Below, piece by piece: positions 8,664 through 17,721 of a stretch of 64,000 bases of DNA. The DNA is taken from positions 275,870-339,869 of the forward strand of contig NZ_WMJZ01000001.1 of the NCBI RefSeq assembly GCF_009711095.1, given 5' to 3'. Origin of the DNA: Intestinirhabdus alba. Its GTDB lineage: Bacteria > Pseudomonadota > Gammaproteobacteria > Enterobacterales > Enterobacteriaceae. The notes under the pieces were generated by a model, which worked only from the letters and a program-made list of their open reading frames with translations, was not told the origin of the DNA and searched no databases. How positions within the stretch are numbered: position 1 is the stretch's first letter; each line of letters begins with the position of its first letter. A program made the position numbers and the translations under genes.

Positions 8664-10814
8664 ATGGATTTCGACAACGCCGCCGTCGCGCCCGATTACC
8701 AGCAGGATCGGCCGGTGGACTACTTCTACTATGAGCTATGGAAAGAGGCGGTAGTACAAATCGCCCACCACTACCGGCTGGATATTTCTGAACAAAACAT
8801 TCTTATCGCCGCCCGCTGGTGCAATGAGAGCGAAAAAGATGACGTGCTGAGAGCGATGGCGAAACAGGCCGGGCTGATGATGAAGATCACGCCGATCGGT
8901 CAGTTCACCTTCAGCAGCTGGCTGCTGCCGGTCATTGTTGAAATGCGCGACGGCCGCTTTGCGCTGATTAAAAATATTGAAAACGATCGGGATGTGATCT
9001 GCGCCTATGCCGATGAGCAGGGGCTGCTGACTACCTTAAGCTACGACGAGCTGCAGCAGAACGCGCTGCGCGTTATCCTGCTGCGTCCGCTGAAAAACGT
9101 CGCCGATCCCCGGGTCGATGACTATATTCGCCCGGTTGAGAGGCACTGGGCCTGGCAGATTATCTTCCAGGATATGCGCCCCTACTATTACGTGATTCTC
9201 GGCTCGCTGTTTATCAACCTTCTTGGCCTGGCGGGCATTACCTATTCCATGCAAACCTACGACAGGATCATTCCCGCCCAGTCCTGGCCGACGCTGTGGG
9301 TGCTCTTTTCCGGTGTGGTGCTGGCCTTTATCTTCGATCTGACGCTGCGCCTGATGCGCTACAGCGTGATTGATATCGTGGGCAAGCGCGCCGATCTGCG
9401 GATGGCCGACCGGGTGTTTGGCCGCGTGCTGCGCATTCACTCGGCGCACCGGCCCCAGTCCACCGGCACTTTTATTTCGCAAATCCGCGAGCTGGACCAG
9501 GTGCGGGAGATGATCACCTCCTCCACCGTCGTCGCGATGGCGGATCTGCCGTTTTTCTTTCTGTTTTTGCTGGTGATTTATCTGCTGGGCGGAATGCTGT
9601 TTCTGGTTCCGCTGGCCGGGATGATCCTGATGGTGCTGCCGGGCTTTTTGTGTCAGAAAAAGCTGGCGCTACTGGCCCGCAGCGCCATGCGGGAGTCGAA
9701 CCTGCGCAGCGCCATGCTGGTGGAGAGCATCCAGGGGCTGGACGACATCAAGTCCCTGCAGGCGGAGTACCGCTTTCAGCAGCAGTGGCTGAACTATAGC
9801 GCCACAACCGCCAGCAGTAGCCTCGATCTGAAGCATCTTACCCATAAGCTCACCTCGTGGTCCTATCTGATCCAGAACGCCGTGTTCGTCTGCGTGGTGG
9901 CGGCGGGAACGCCGCTGGCGATGAGCGGCGAGCTTTCCACCGGGGCGCTGGTGGCCTCCTCGATCTTAAGCTCGCGGATGATGGCACCCGTCGCCCAGAT
10001 TGCCAATATTCTGACCCGCTGGCAGCAGACGAAGGTGGCTATTGCCGGGCTGGACAGCATTATGGCGCTGCCGACCGATGAGTTAAGCAGCGGCAGGCGG
10101 GTACATAAGCCCTTTCTGCACGGCGGCTTCGTGCTCACCGATGCCGATTTTCGCCACCATGCCTCCAGCCGGCAGAGCGTCCTGCATATTGATTCGCTGA
10201 CCATTCGCCCCGGTGAAAGGATCGCCCTGCTGGGGCGCAACGGCTCGGGGAAATCGTCGCTGCTCAACGCCCTGGCTGGCAATATGCTCTGCACTAACGG
10301 CTCGATTGTGCTGGACAACATTCGTCTGAACAACATCGATCCGGCGGATCTGCACCGCGATATCGGCCTGCTGACCCAGCGCTCGCGCCTGTTCCACGGC
10401 TCGATCCGCGAAAATTTAACCCTCGGAATGCCGCTGGCCAGCGACGGCGAGCTGGTAGCCGCGCTGGAGAAAACCGGGGCCCTCTCCTTTATCAATCAGC
10501 TGCCCGACGGCCTTGACCACCTTATCGCGGAGGGGGGAATCGGTCTCTCCGGCGGCCAGCAGCAGGCGCTGTTGCTTAGCCGCCTGATCCTGCGCGACCC
10601 GTCGATCGTTCTGCTCGATGAGCCCACCGCGGCGATGGATGAAGAGACAGAGGCCGAGTTTATTCGCCGCATGAAGCCATGGCTGGCCGGAAGAACGGTA
10701 CTGATTGCCACCCATCGCAAAAAGGTTCTGGAACTGACCGAAAGAACGATCGTGCTGTCGCAGGGGAGAATCGTCATTGACGCCCCGCGGGAACAGCTGA
10801 TCGACTCGCTTTAG
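8664..10814 (+). CDS. Type I secretion ABC transporter (LapB-type)
   Basis: This 716-residue inner-membrane ATPase powers export. Residues about 20-145 form a C39-peptidase-like domain; no obvious catalytic Cys lies at its start, so it fits the inactive substrate-docking domain of HlyB/LapB exporters. A six-helix membrane domain spans about 165-440. The nucleotide-binding domain shows Walker A GRNGSGKSS near residue 525, the signature LSGGQQQ near 628, Walker B IVLLDEPT near 648 and the switch His in ATHRKK near 682. A degenerate peptidase domain implies the cargo is exported without leader cleavage by the transporter. It lies between the TolC-like gene and the adaptor gene with short gaps. 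Confidence 0.94.
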   Translation: MDFDNAAVAPDYQQDRPVDYFYYELWKEAVVQIAHHYRLDISEQNILIAARWCNESEKDDVLRAMAKQAGLMMKITPIGQFTFSSWLLPVIVEMRDGRFALIKNIENDRDVICAYADEQGLLTTLSYDELQQNALRVILLRPLKNVADPRVDDYIRPVERHWAWQIIFQDMRPYYYVILGSLFINLLGLAGITYSMQTYDRIIPAQSWPTLWVLFSGVVLAFIFDLTLRLMRYSVIDIVGKRADLRMADRVFGRVLRIHSAHRPQSTGTFISQIRELDQVREMITSSTVVAMADLPFFFLFLLVIYLLGGMLFLVPLAGMILMVLPGFLCQKKLALLARSAMRESNLRSAMLVESIQGLDDIKSLQAEYRFQQQWLNYSATTASSSLDLKHLTHKLTSWSYLIQNAVFVCVVAAGTPLAMSGELSTGALVASSILSSRMMAPVAQIANILTRWQQTKVAIAGLDSIMALPTDELSSGRRVHKPFLHGGFVLTDADFRHHASSRQSVLHIDSLTIRPGERIALLGRNGSGKSSLLNALAGNMLCTNGSIVLDNIRLNNIDPADLHRDIGLLTQRSRLFHGSIRENLTLGMPLASDGELVAALEKTGALSFINQLPDGLDHLIAEGGIGLSGGQQQALLLSRLILRDPSIVLLDEPTAAMDEETEAEFIRRMKPWLAGRTVLIATHRKKVLELTERTIVLSQGRIVIDAPREQLIDSL

Positions 10815-10829
10815 CAGAAGGCGTACTGA

Positions 10830-12116
10830 ATGGAAAAGGCAAAAAAATTAACTCTGCGCCAGCTATGGCGAACGGCGGGCAACGCGCTGGACTTTACCCG
10901 CCGCATTATCCTGCAGCATAAAAGCGATCCGTCGGATACGATCCTTGACGGCGGGCTGACCTTTGGCGGCCCCGGCGAGCTGACCCTGAGCGGCGCGAAG
11001 CGCATCATGCTGTGCATTCTCGGCTTTCTGCTGCTGTTTGCGCTTTGGGCCTCGCTGTTCAGCATCGACGAGGTCACCAAGGGCAACGGCAGAGTGATCC
11101 CCAGCTCCCGTGAACAGCTGATCCAGTCGCTGGACGGCGGCGTCCTGCAGCAGCTCAACGTCAGAGAAGGACAGATCGTGCTGGCGGGAGAGGTGCTGGC
11201 GCAGCTGGACAGCGTGCGCACCACCTCCAGCCTGGAGGAGCATGAGGCGAAATACCGCGCCCTGCTGGCGCAGCAGGCGCGGCTCAGCGCCGAAGGCAAC
11301 GGCCAGGCGCTGGCGTTTTCACCCGAGCTGGACGGATACCCGGAGCTGATCGCGGCGGAAACCCGGCTCTACACCTCGCGCAAAAGCCAGTTTGAGGATT
11401 CTATCAAAAATATCAACGACGCCCGCAGGCTGATTGATAACGAGCTGTCCATCAACTCGCGGCTGGCCAGGGAGGGGGCGTCCAGCACCGTGGACGTGAT
11501 CCGCCTGAAGCGCCAGCTGGTGGAGCTGAACATGAAGGAAGAGGAGCTGCGCGGCAACTACCGTCTGCGCTCGCGGGAGGAGCTGGCGAAAGTCACCGCC
11601 GAAATCGCCTCGCTGAAGCACGCCCTGCGCGGCCGCTCCGATATGGTGGCGAAATCGACGCTGCGCTCGTCGGTGCGCGGCATCGTAAAGGATATACAGA
11701 ACCATACCGTCGGCGGCGTCATCCCGCCAAACGGCGTGCTGATGCATATCGTGCCCCTTGACGACACCCTGCTGATAGAGGCGCAGATCCAGCCCCGCGA
11801 TATCGCCTTTATTCATCCGGGGCAGAAGGCGAAGGTGAAAATTACCGCCTATGACTATGCGATTTACGGCGGGCTGGACGGCAGGGTGGTCACCATCTCG
11901 CCGGATACCATCAAAGATGAGCGCAAGCCGGATCTGGTCTATTACCGGGTGCTGATCAGAACCAGCAGCGATCATCTGCTGACCAAAAACCAGCACAAGC
12001 TGTTTATTTCTCCGGGGATGGTGGCCTCCGTGGATATTGTCACCGGCAATAAAACGGTCGCCAGCTACCTGATTAAACCCTTCAACAAAATCAACGAAGC
12101 CCTGCGGGAAAGATAA
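10830..12116 (+). CDS. HlyD-family periplasmic adaptor of type I secretion
   Basis: This 428-residue membrane-fusion protein links the ABC exporter to the outer-membrane channel. A cytoplasmic N-terminal region precedes one transmembrane helix at about residues 60-80 (IMLCILGFLLLFALWASLFS). A lipoyl-like half-domain follows (GNGRVIPSSREQLIQSLDGG), then a coiled-coil hairpin at about 140-270. The second lipoyl half and barrel follow, with RSSVRGIVKDI and GGVIPPNGVLMHIVPLDDTL. The layout and length match LapC/HlyD/PrtE-type adaptors. It lies 15 bases after the ABC gene. Confidence 0.93.
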   Translation: MEKAKKLTLRQLWRTAGNALDFTRRIILQHKSDPSDTILDGGLTFGGPGELTLSGAKRIMLCILGFLLLFALWASLFSIDEVTKGNGRVIPSSREQLIQSLDGGVLQQLNVREGQIVLAGEVLAQLDSVRTTSSLEEHEAKYRALLAQQARLSAEGNGQALAFSPELDGYPELIAAETRLYTSRKSQFEDSIKNINDARRLIDNELSINSRLAREGASSTVDVIRLKRQLVELNMKEEELRGNYRLRSREELAKVTAEIASLKHALRGRSDMVAKSTLRSSVRGIVKDIQNHTVGGVIPPNGVLMHIVPLDDTLLIEAQIQPRDIAFIHPGQKAKVKITAYDYAIYGGLDGRVVTISPDTIKDERKPDLVYYRVLIRTSSDHLLTKNQHKLFISPGMVASVDIVTGNKTVASYLIKPFNKINEALRER

Positions 12117-12149
12117 TCGCCCCGCAATGACGATATTAAGGACAAAAAA

Positions 12150-12611
12150 ATGAGCAAAGCATTAAAAGAGATCGCCATCGGTGAAAAAGCGCTGACCGTC
12201 GTGCAGCTGGACCCGTGGCAGCGGCTGGCGTTTGTTGCCGATCTGCAGAAGGACTTTCTGGCACCGCTGCTGAAAAACGCCGAGTCCAGCGACCTGAACG
12301 CGCTTTTCACCCGCGACGGCAACGGCGGAGTTGATGTTCTGGCGCTGATCTCGGCCTTTACCAGCGCGATTGACGGCCAGCGGCTGGAAAAATGGACCCG
12401 CCGCATCCTGACGGACGGAATGGTGATCTACACCCGCCCCGACGGTCAGCGGGCAAAGCTTAGCTTCGGCGAGCTGAATAAATTTTTCAGCCACCCTGCG
12501 CATATCGTTCTGCTGTTAAAAGAGGCTATCGTCTGGAATCTGGCGGACCTTAACGAGCTGGTTGGCACCCTGGTGCCTAAAAAGGCGGCATCGGTCGCTG
12601 AGGCCAGCTAA
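12150..12611 (+). CDS. Small cytoplasmic protein of the secretion operon, resembling phage tail-assembly chaperones
   Basis: This 153-residue protein has no signal peptide or membrane segment. It starts MSKALKEIAIGEKALTVVQL and contains a central helical part with FLAPLLKNAE and ILTDGMVIYTRPDGQ, followed by FFSHPAHIVLLLKEAIVWNL. The order (short beta start on a target-like element, helical body, a final stretch of hydrophobic helix with an Asn) recalls phage tail-assembly chaperone families. This is pattern recognition, not a search result. It has its own ribosome-binding site (AAGGACAAAAAA) 33 bases after the adaptor gene and ends at an inverted repeat, so it is the last gene of the operon. 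A dedicated secretion chaperone is the simplest role to propose. Confidence 0.7.
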   Translation: MSKALKEIAIGEKALTVVQLDPWQRLAFVADLQKDFLAPLLKNAESSDLNALFTRDGNGGVDVLALISAFTSAIDGQRLEKWTRRILTDGMVIYTRPDGQRAKLSFGELNKFFSHPAHIVLLLKEAIVWNLADLNELVGTLVPKKAASVAEAS

Positions 12612-12671
12612 GGCTGTGTCTCTGAACCGTTCGTGAGCGTCGACGCCACGCCCGGTTAAAGGACACAGCCT
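12611..12671. repeat. Palindromic element, copy 1
   Basis: The ends AGGCTGTGTC and GACACAGCCT are exact inverted complements about 60 bases apart. The inner arms (CTGAACCG and CGGTTAAAG) also partly pair. It directly follows the stop of the last secretion gene and may act as its terminator. A related element lies at 16857-16917. Confidence 0.7.
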
Positions 12672-12726
12672 AAGGAGCTTTTGCGCGCGACGGCTACACT
12701 TATCACAAAAGAGATAAGGAGTAGCC

Positions 12727-13683
12727 ATGAGCGAAAAAATTCCCGTAGGCATCAGCGCCTGCCTGACCGGAGAAGCGGTACGCTTTGACGGCGGCCATAA
12801 GCGGCTGGCTTTTGCCGTTGAAACGCTGTCGCCGTGGGTGACATTTACCCCGGTCTGTCCGGAGATGGCCATCGGCCTGCCGGTGCCGCGCCCGGCGCTG
12901 CGGCTGGTGAAAGCCGACGACGGAGCTATCGTCCTGCGCTACAGCGACGGGCGGGCAGGCGATCTTACCGGGGCGATGAACGACTTCAGCGCGCGCCGGG
13001 TCGCCGGCCTTGAGCATCTGTGCGGCTATATCGTCTGCGCCAAATCCCCCAGCTGCGGCATGGAGCGGGTGCGGATCTATGAGTCCGGGAGTAACAACAA
13101 CCGCAAGGCCGGGCGCGGCCTCTACACCCGGCGGCTAATGGAGACCTTCCCCTGGCTGCCGGTGGAGGAGGACGGGCGGCTGCACGATCCGCAGATCCGC
13201 GAAAACTTTGTTGAGCGGATCTACGCCCTGCACGAGCTGAACGGCGTCCGCCAGCGCGGGCTGTCGCGCGGCGCGCTGCTCGACTATCACAGCCGCTACA
13301 AGCTGCTGCTGCTGGCCCACTCCCAGCCGGCCTACCGCGAGCTGGGACGCTTTGTGGCGGCGGTCCACGAATGGGACAGCCTGGAGGCGTTTTTTATCGA
13401 CTATCGCCAGCGGCTGATGGACCTGCTCTCCCACCACGCCACCCGGCGGAACCACACCAACGTGCTGATGCACGTGCAGGGCTATTTCCGCGACCGGCTC
13501 AATGCCCGCCAGCGCCAGGAGCTGACGACCCTCATCGACGGCTACCGGCGGGCGACCCAGCCGCTGCTGGCACCGATAACGCTTCTCAAACACTATATGG
13601 CGGAATACCCGGACGCCTGGCTCTCCGGGCAGCGCTATTTCGATCCCTGGCCCGAAGCCCTGAGTCTGCGCTACGGTAGCTAA
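12727..13683 (+). CDS. ybgA: YbgA family protein, DUF523-DUF1722 fusion
   Basis: This 318-residue protein joins two domains. DUF523 occupies about residues 1-155 and starts IPVGISACLTGEAVRFDGGH, with Cys residues in SACLTG, FTPVCPEM and CAKSPSCGMERV. DUF1722 occupies about residues 190-310, with SHHATRRNHTNVLMHVQGYF. E. coli YbgA by recall has only the DUF1722 part (about 170 residues), so this is the longer form found in many relatives. The biochemical role is unknown. The gene is 22 bases upstream of phr, suggesting co-transcription and perhaps a link to DNA repair. An upstream AAGGAG-type site supports the start. Confidence 0.9.
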   Translation: MSEKIPVGISACLTGEAVRFDGGHKRLAFAVETLSPWVTFTPVCPEMAIGLPVPRPALRLVKADDGAIVLRYSDGRAGDLTGAMNDFSARRVAGLEHLCGYIVCAKSPSCGMERVRIYESGSNNNRKAGRGLYTRRLMETFPWLPVEEDGRLHDPQIRENFVERIYALHELNGVRQRGLSRGALLDYHSRYKLLLLAHSQPAYRELGRFVAAVHEWDSLEAFFIDYRQRLMDLLSHHATRRNHTNVLMHVQGYFRDRLNARQRQELTTLIDGYRRATQPLLAPITLLKHYMAEYPDAWLSGQRYFDPWPEALSLRYGS

Positions 13684-13705
13684 ATCTTTTTTATCCAGGA
13701 GCATT

Positions 13706-15130
13706 ATGACCACCCATCTGGTCTGGTTTCGCCGCGACTTACGTCTGCACGATAATCTTGCCCTCGCCGCCGCCTGCCGCAGCGAGGGCGCACGGGTGCT
13801 GGCGCTGTTTATCGCCACGCCGGCGCAGTGGGCGGCCCATGAGATGGCCCCGCGGCAGGCGGCGCTGATCGCCGCCCGGCTGAACGCGCTGCAGGCCGGG
13901 CTGGCGGAGAAGGGTATTCCGCTGCTGTTTTATGAGGTGCCGGACTTTGCCGCCAGCGTGGAGACGCTGGGTCGTGTCTGCCGGGAGCAGGCGGTCAGCC
14001 GCCTGTTTTATAACTATGAATATGAGCTGAATGAGCGACGGCGGGACGCGGCGGTAGAGCGCACCCTCGGCGAGGTGGTGTGCGAAGGCTTTGACGACGG
14101 CACGATCCTGCCGCCGGGCGCGGTGCTGACCGGCAGCGGCAAGATGTATAAAGTGTTCACCCCGTTTAAAAACGCCTGGCTGAGGCGTCTGCAGGAGGAG
14201 ATGCCCGACTGCGTGGCGGCCCCCGCTGTGCGCAGGGGCGGAGCGCTGACCTCCGCGCTGACGCCCGTCGTCCTTCGCTATCCGCAGCAGGATTTTGACG
14301 AAGCGCTGTTCCCGACCCAGGAGGCCGGGGCAATAGCCCGGCTGCGGCAGTTCTGTCAGCGCGGGGCGCAAGAGTATGCGCAGCGCCGCGATCTTCCGGC
14401 GGAGGAGGGCACCAGCCGCCTCTCCGCCAGCCTGGCCATCGGCACTCTGTCGCCGCGCCAGTGCCTGCACCGACTGCTGGCGGAGCAGCCTGCGGCGCTG
14501 GAGGGCGGGGCGGGAAGCGTCTGGCTGAACGAGCTTATCTGGCGGGAATTTTATCGGCATCTGATCGTCTGGTATCCGGCGCTGTGTCGGCATCAGCCGT
14601 TTCTTTCCTGGACCGACGGCGTCGGCTGGCGGGACAATCCGCAGCATCTGCGGGCGTGGCAGGAGGGCAACACCGGCTATCCCATTGTCGACGCCGCTAT
14701 GCGCCAGATGAACGCCACCGGGTGGATGCATAACCGCCTGCGCATGATTACCGCCAGCTTTCTGGTTAAAGATCTGCTGATCGACTGGCGGCAGGGAGAG
14801 CGCTACTTTATGTCGCAGCTGATTGACGGCGACTTCGCCGCTAACAACGGCGGCTGGCAGTGGGCTGCCTCAACCGGCACCGACGCCGCGCCCTATTTCC
14901 GTATTTTTAACCCAACCACCCAGGGCGAAAAATTCGACCGCGACGGGCAGTTTATTCGCCGCTGGCTTCCGGAGCTGCGCGAAGTGCCGGGAAAGGCGAT
15001 TCACCAGCCGTGGCGCTGGGCGAGCCGGGCCGGCGTCACCCTCGACTACCCGCCGCCGATCGTCGATCACCCGCAGGCCCGGGCGGCAACCCTGGCGGCC
15101 TGGGAGGCGGCGCGCAAAGGCCGGGGCTAG
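13706..15130 (+). CDS. phr: Deoxyribodipyrimidine photolyase (CPD class I)
   Basis: This FAD- and folate-dependent enzyme splits cyclobutane pyrimidine dimers in DNA using blue/near-UV light. The protein is 474 residues, as in E. coli. The N-terminal antenna domain begins TTHLVWFRRDLRLHDNLAL. The C-terminal FAD-binding helical domain shows WLNELIWREFYRHLIVWYP, GYPIVDAAMRQMNATGWMHN and DGDFAANNGGWQWAASTGTD. The last two contain the conserved dimer-binding and electron-transfer Trp region. The ATG follows CCAGGAG. It probably forms an operon with ybgA. Confidence 0.98.
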   Translation: MTTHLVWFRRDLRLHDNLALAAACRSEGARVLALFIATPAQWAAHEMAPRQAALIAARLNALQAGLAEKGIPLLFYEVPDFAASVETLGRVCREQAVSRLFYNYEYELNERRRDAAVERTLGEVVCEGFDDGTILPPGAVLTGSGKMYKVFTPFKNAWLRRLQEEMPDCVAAPAVRRGGALTSALTPVVLRYPQQDFDEALFPTQEAGAIARLRQFCQRGAQEYAQRRDLPAEEGTSRLSASLAIGTLSPRQCLHRLLAEQPAALEGGAGSVWLNELIWREFYRHLIVWYPALCRHQPFLSWTDGVGWRDNPQHLRAWQEGNTGYPIVDAAMRQMNATGWMHNRLRMITASFLVKDLLIDWRQGERYFMSQLIDGDFAANNGGWQWAASTGTDAAPYFRIFNPTTQGEKFDRDGQFIRRWLPELREVPGKAIHQPWRWASRAGVTLDYPPPIVDHPQARAATLAAWEAARKGRG

Positions 15131-15139
15131 CGGAAGCTC

Positions 15140-16621
15140 TCAGGATGCCGGAGCCAGAGGGTGCCTGCGGTAGCGGAGCGCCTGATACAGCCAAATCAGC
15201 AGCGCCAGCGCCACGCAGCCCAGCGCCCCCCATGCGATCTCGCTAAACACTCCGATATAAGCGTTAATGGAATAACCGATGGCCCCGGCGGCGTCGAAAG
15301 CGCTCTGGGAGGTCTGGTCGGCGATTACGCCCGCCAGATAGTTGGCGATCGCCCCGGAGAGCAGCATATAAATGCCGGTTAATACGCCGGTAACGCCCGG
15401 GATCTCAATGCGCGTAATTTGCGACATGGCCACCGGATCGATAAACAGCTCGGCAAAGCCCATCACCGCCAGGCCTGCGATCATCAGCGGCATTGAGGAG
15501 TGGCCGTAGGCGGCGGACCAGCGGGCGCTCAGGGTCAGGATGCAGAAGCCGGCGCTCATCAGGCCGAGGCCGAGGGCGAATTTTCCCCAGATACGCACGC
15601 TGCGGTTGCCCCCGGCGCGCCCTTTGACCAGCCAGGCCAGCACCACGCCGCACAGCATGACGGCAAAGGCGTTAACCGACTGGAACATGGCGGTCGGCAC
15701 CGAATAGCCGAACATATCGCGGTTGACGAAGCGGTCGATATAGAGGCTGATGGAGCTGCCGCCCTGCTGGGCAAAGGCCCAGAACAGCAGGCTGAAGGCC
15801 GTCAGCGTGACGATAAGCCCCAGCGCTTTGCGCTGTTGCGGGGTCTGGGCCTGACGAAAAATTTTTACCAGCACCGCCAGGCCAATCGCCGTGGCGACGA
15901 TAAGCGCATAGACGGCCCACTCCTGCCAGAAAAGTACGGTGACCAGCAGCGGTGCCGCCACCAGCAGCACCAGCAGCCAGCCCCAGTTGGGCAGCGCAGC
16001 GGTTCTGGCGCGCAGCGCCGCCCGGTTCACGCCGGCGGTGTGGGCGAAGTGTCGCTTGCCGCACAGGAAGATAATCAGCCCGGCCACCATGCCGATGGCC
16101 GCCAGCGCAAAGCCCATCGCCCAGCTGTACTCCTCCTGCACATAGCCGCAGGCGATGGGGGCGACGATGGAGCCAATATTGCCCGCCGCGTACAGCAGCG
16201 AGAAGCCGCCGTCGCGGCGCGGATCGTCCGGCTGATACAGCTCCCCCAGCAGGCAGCTGATGTTGGATTTGAACAGGCCGTAGCCGCAGACGATAATCGC
16301 CAGCGACAGATAGAGAAAGGTCGGCGCGATCTCGCTGGCCCCCAGCACCAGGTGGCCGAGGGCCATCAGAAACGCCCCCAGCATGACCGCCATGCGGTTG
16401 CCAAGCAGCTTATCCGCGAGGAAGCCGCCGAGGATCGGCGTGACGTACACCAGCGAGCAGTAGGCGCTGAACAGCCCATAGGCGTGGGCGTCATCGTAGT
16501 GGAGCCGGTTGGTGAGATAGAGGATCAGCAGGGCGCGCATGCCGTAAAAGCTGAAATATTCCCAAATCTGAAGCGCGACGACGTAATAGATGGCGCGCGG
16601 CTGAGAGGCTTGCTTATTCAT
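15140..16621 (-). CDS. dtpD: Dipeptide/tripeptide permease D (POT family)
   Basis: This proton-coupled oligopeptide transporter of the inner membrane has 493 residues and 12 or more transmembrane helices. I chose the start at 16621 ([20 protein letters not shown]), although the frame is open 53 codons further upstream, because this matches the length and N-terminus of E. coli DtpD (YbgH). POT motifs are visible: the ExxExFxxYG-like [17 protein letters not shown], and [18 protein letters not shown]. The gene converges on phr with only 9 bases between stops and has no partner in an operon. Confidence 0.96.
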   Translation of the reverse strand: MNKQASQPRAIYYVVALQIWEYFSFYGMRALLILYLTNRLHYDDAHAYGLFSAYCSLVYVTPILGGFLADKLLGNRMAVMLGAFLMALGHLVLGASEIAPTFLYLSLAIIVCGYGLFKSNISCLLGELYQPDDPRRDGGFSLLYAAGNIGSIVAPIACGYVQEEYSWAMGFALAAIGMVAGLIIFLCGKRHFAHTAGVNRAALRARTAALPNWGWLLVLLVAAPLLVTVLFWQEWAVYALIVATAIGLAVLVKIFRQAQTPQQRKALGLIVTLTAFSLLFWAFAQQGGSSISLYIDRFVNRDMFGYSVPTAMFQSVNAFAVMLCGVVLAWLVKGRAGGNRSVRIWGKFALGLGLMSAGFCILTLSARWSAAYGHSSMPLMIAGLAVMGFAELFIDPVAMSQITRIEIPGVTGVLTGIYMLLSGAIANYLAGVIADQTSQSAFDAAGAIGYSINAYIGVFSEIAWGALGCVALALLIWLYQALRYRRHPLAPAS

Positions 16622-16856
16622 GGTTTTTCCGGGGTAGCCGTCTCGCGCCCGGCGGGGATGTCCGCCGGGCGTGGAGTGCCTTAAGGTTAAAATCTTGATG
16701 CAGATCGAATTATCTATGCAATATGCTTTCTGTTTGCATAAATATACATGAAATGTCCCATGAGTGACCCACTCATTCACCTTCTGAAAGGTTGCGATTG
16801 TTTCTTAATGTGTCGAAGAATTAACGGATGACGAACCGGCAGGGTGACGCTATGTT

Positions 16857-16917
16857 AGGCAGTGTTCCCTGGTTAAGGGGAGGCGGCGCGAGCGCGCACC
16901 GTTAAGGAACGCAGCCT
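16857..16917. repeat. Palindromic element, copy 2
   Basis: An imperfect inverted repeat starts AGGCAGTGTTCC and ends GGAACGCAGCCT, with inner GGTTAAGG and CCGTTAAGG. It has the same size and end sequences as the element at 12611-12671. It lies between the divergent dtpD and ybgI genes. Confidence 0.6.
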
Positions 16918-16952
16918 GACTAACGCGCAGATTTCTTAATTAAGGGGAGGCG

Positions 16953-17699
16953 ATGATGAAAAACACCGAGCTGGAAAAACTGATCGATGACAAACTGAAC
17001 GGCGCGGCGATAAGTGACTATGCGCCGAACGGCCTGCAGGTTGAGGGCAAAGAGACGGTGCGCAAAATCGTCACCGGCGTGACCGCAAGCCAGGCGCTGC
17101 TGGATGAAGCGGTGCGCCTGCAGGCGGATGCGGTCATCGTTCATCATGGCTATTTCTGGAAGGGGGAGTCGCCGGTGATTCGCGGTATGAAGCGCCGTCG
17201 TCTGAAGACCCTGTTGACCCACGATATTAATCTCTACGGCTGGCATCTGCCGCTGGACGCCCACCCTGAGCTGGGCAATAACGCCCGGCTGGCGGCGCTG
17301 CTTGGCATCACCGTAATGGGCGAAATTGAACCGCTGGTGCCGTGGGGCGAGCTGCTGATGCCGGTTCCTGGCTCGGAGCTGGCCTCGTGGATCGAGGCAC
17401 GCCTTGGCCGCAAGCCGCTGTGGTGCGGTGATACCGGGCCGGAGATCGTTCGCCGCGTGGCCTGGTGTACCGGCGGCGGCCAGAGCTTTATCGACAGCGC
17501 GGCGCGCTTCGGCGTTGACGCCTTTATTAGCGGCGAACTCTCCGAGCAGACCATCCATTCGGCCCGGGAGCAGGGGCTACATTTTTATGCCGCCGGACAT
17601 CACGCCACCGAGCGCGGCGGCATCCGCGCCCTCAGCGAGTGGCTGAATGAAACCACCGATCTGGACGTGACCTTTATCGATATTCCCAATCCCGCATAA
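16953..17699 (+). CDS. ybgI: NIF3-family metal-binding hydrolase-like protein YbgI
   Basis: This 248-residue protein is the dinuclear-metal NIF3/DUF34 family member encoded next to pxp genes; the E. coli structure is a toroidal hexamer. The annotation as a GTP cyclohydrolase I type 2 homologue is historical and a function is not firmly established. It begins [16 protein letters not shown], so the real start may be the second Met at 16956. Metal-ligand motifs are [13 protein letters not shown] and [12 protein letters not shown]. It leads a compact cluster with pxpB, pxpC and pxpA, 22 bases upstream of pxpB. Confidence 0.95.
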   Translation: MMKNTELEKLIDDKLNGAAISDYAPNGLQVEGKETVRKIVTGVTASQALLDEAVRLQADAVIVHHGYFWKGESPVIRGMKRRRLKTLLTHDINLYGWHLPLDAHPELGNNARLAALLGITVMGEIEPLVPWGELLMPVPGSELASWIEARLGRKPLWCGDTGPEIVRRVAWCTGGGQSFIDSAARFGVDAFISGELSEQTIHSAREQGLHFYAAGHHATERGGIRALSEWLNETTDLDVTFIDIPNPA

Positions 17700-17721
17700 C
17701 TTATTAGCCAAAGGGGGAGAT

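Noticed and set aside
4314..12611. Prophage remnant as an explanation for the tape-measure-like and chaperone-like genes
   Set aside because: No other phage genes (capsid, portal, integrase, tail) are present and the genes are interleaved with an intact type I secretion apparatus in operon order.
15500..16684. 394-codon plus-strand frame opposite dtpD
   Set aside because: It is a shadow of dtpD, with a low-complexity Gln/Arg/His composition and no domain pattern.
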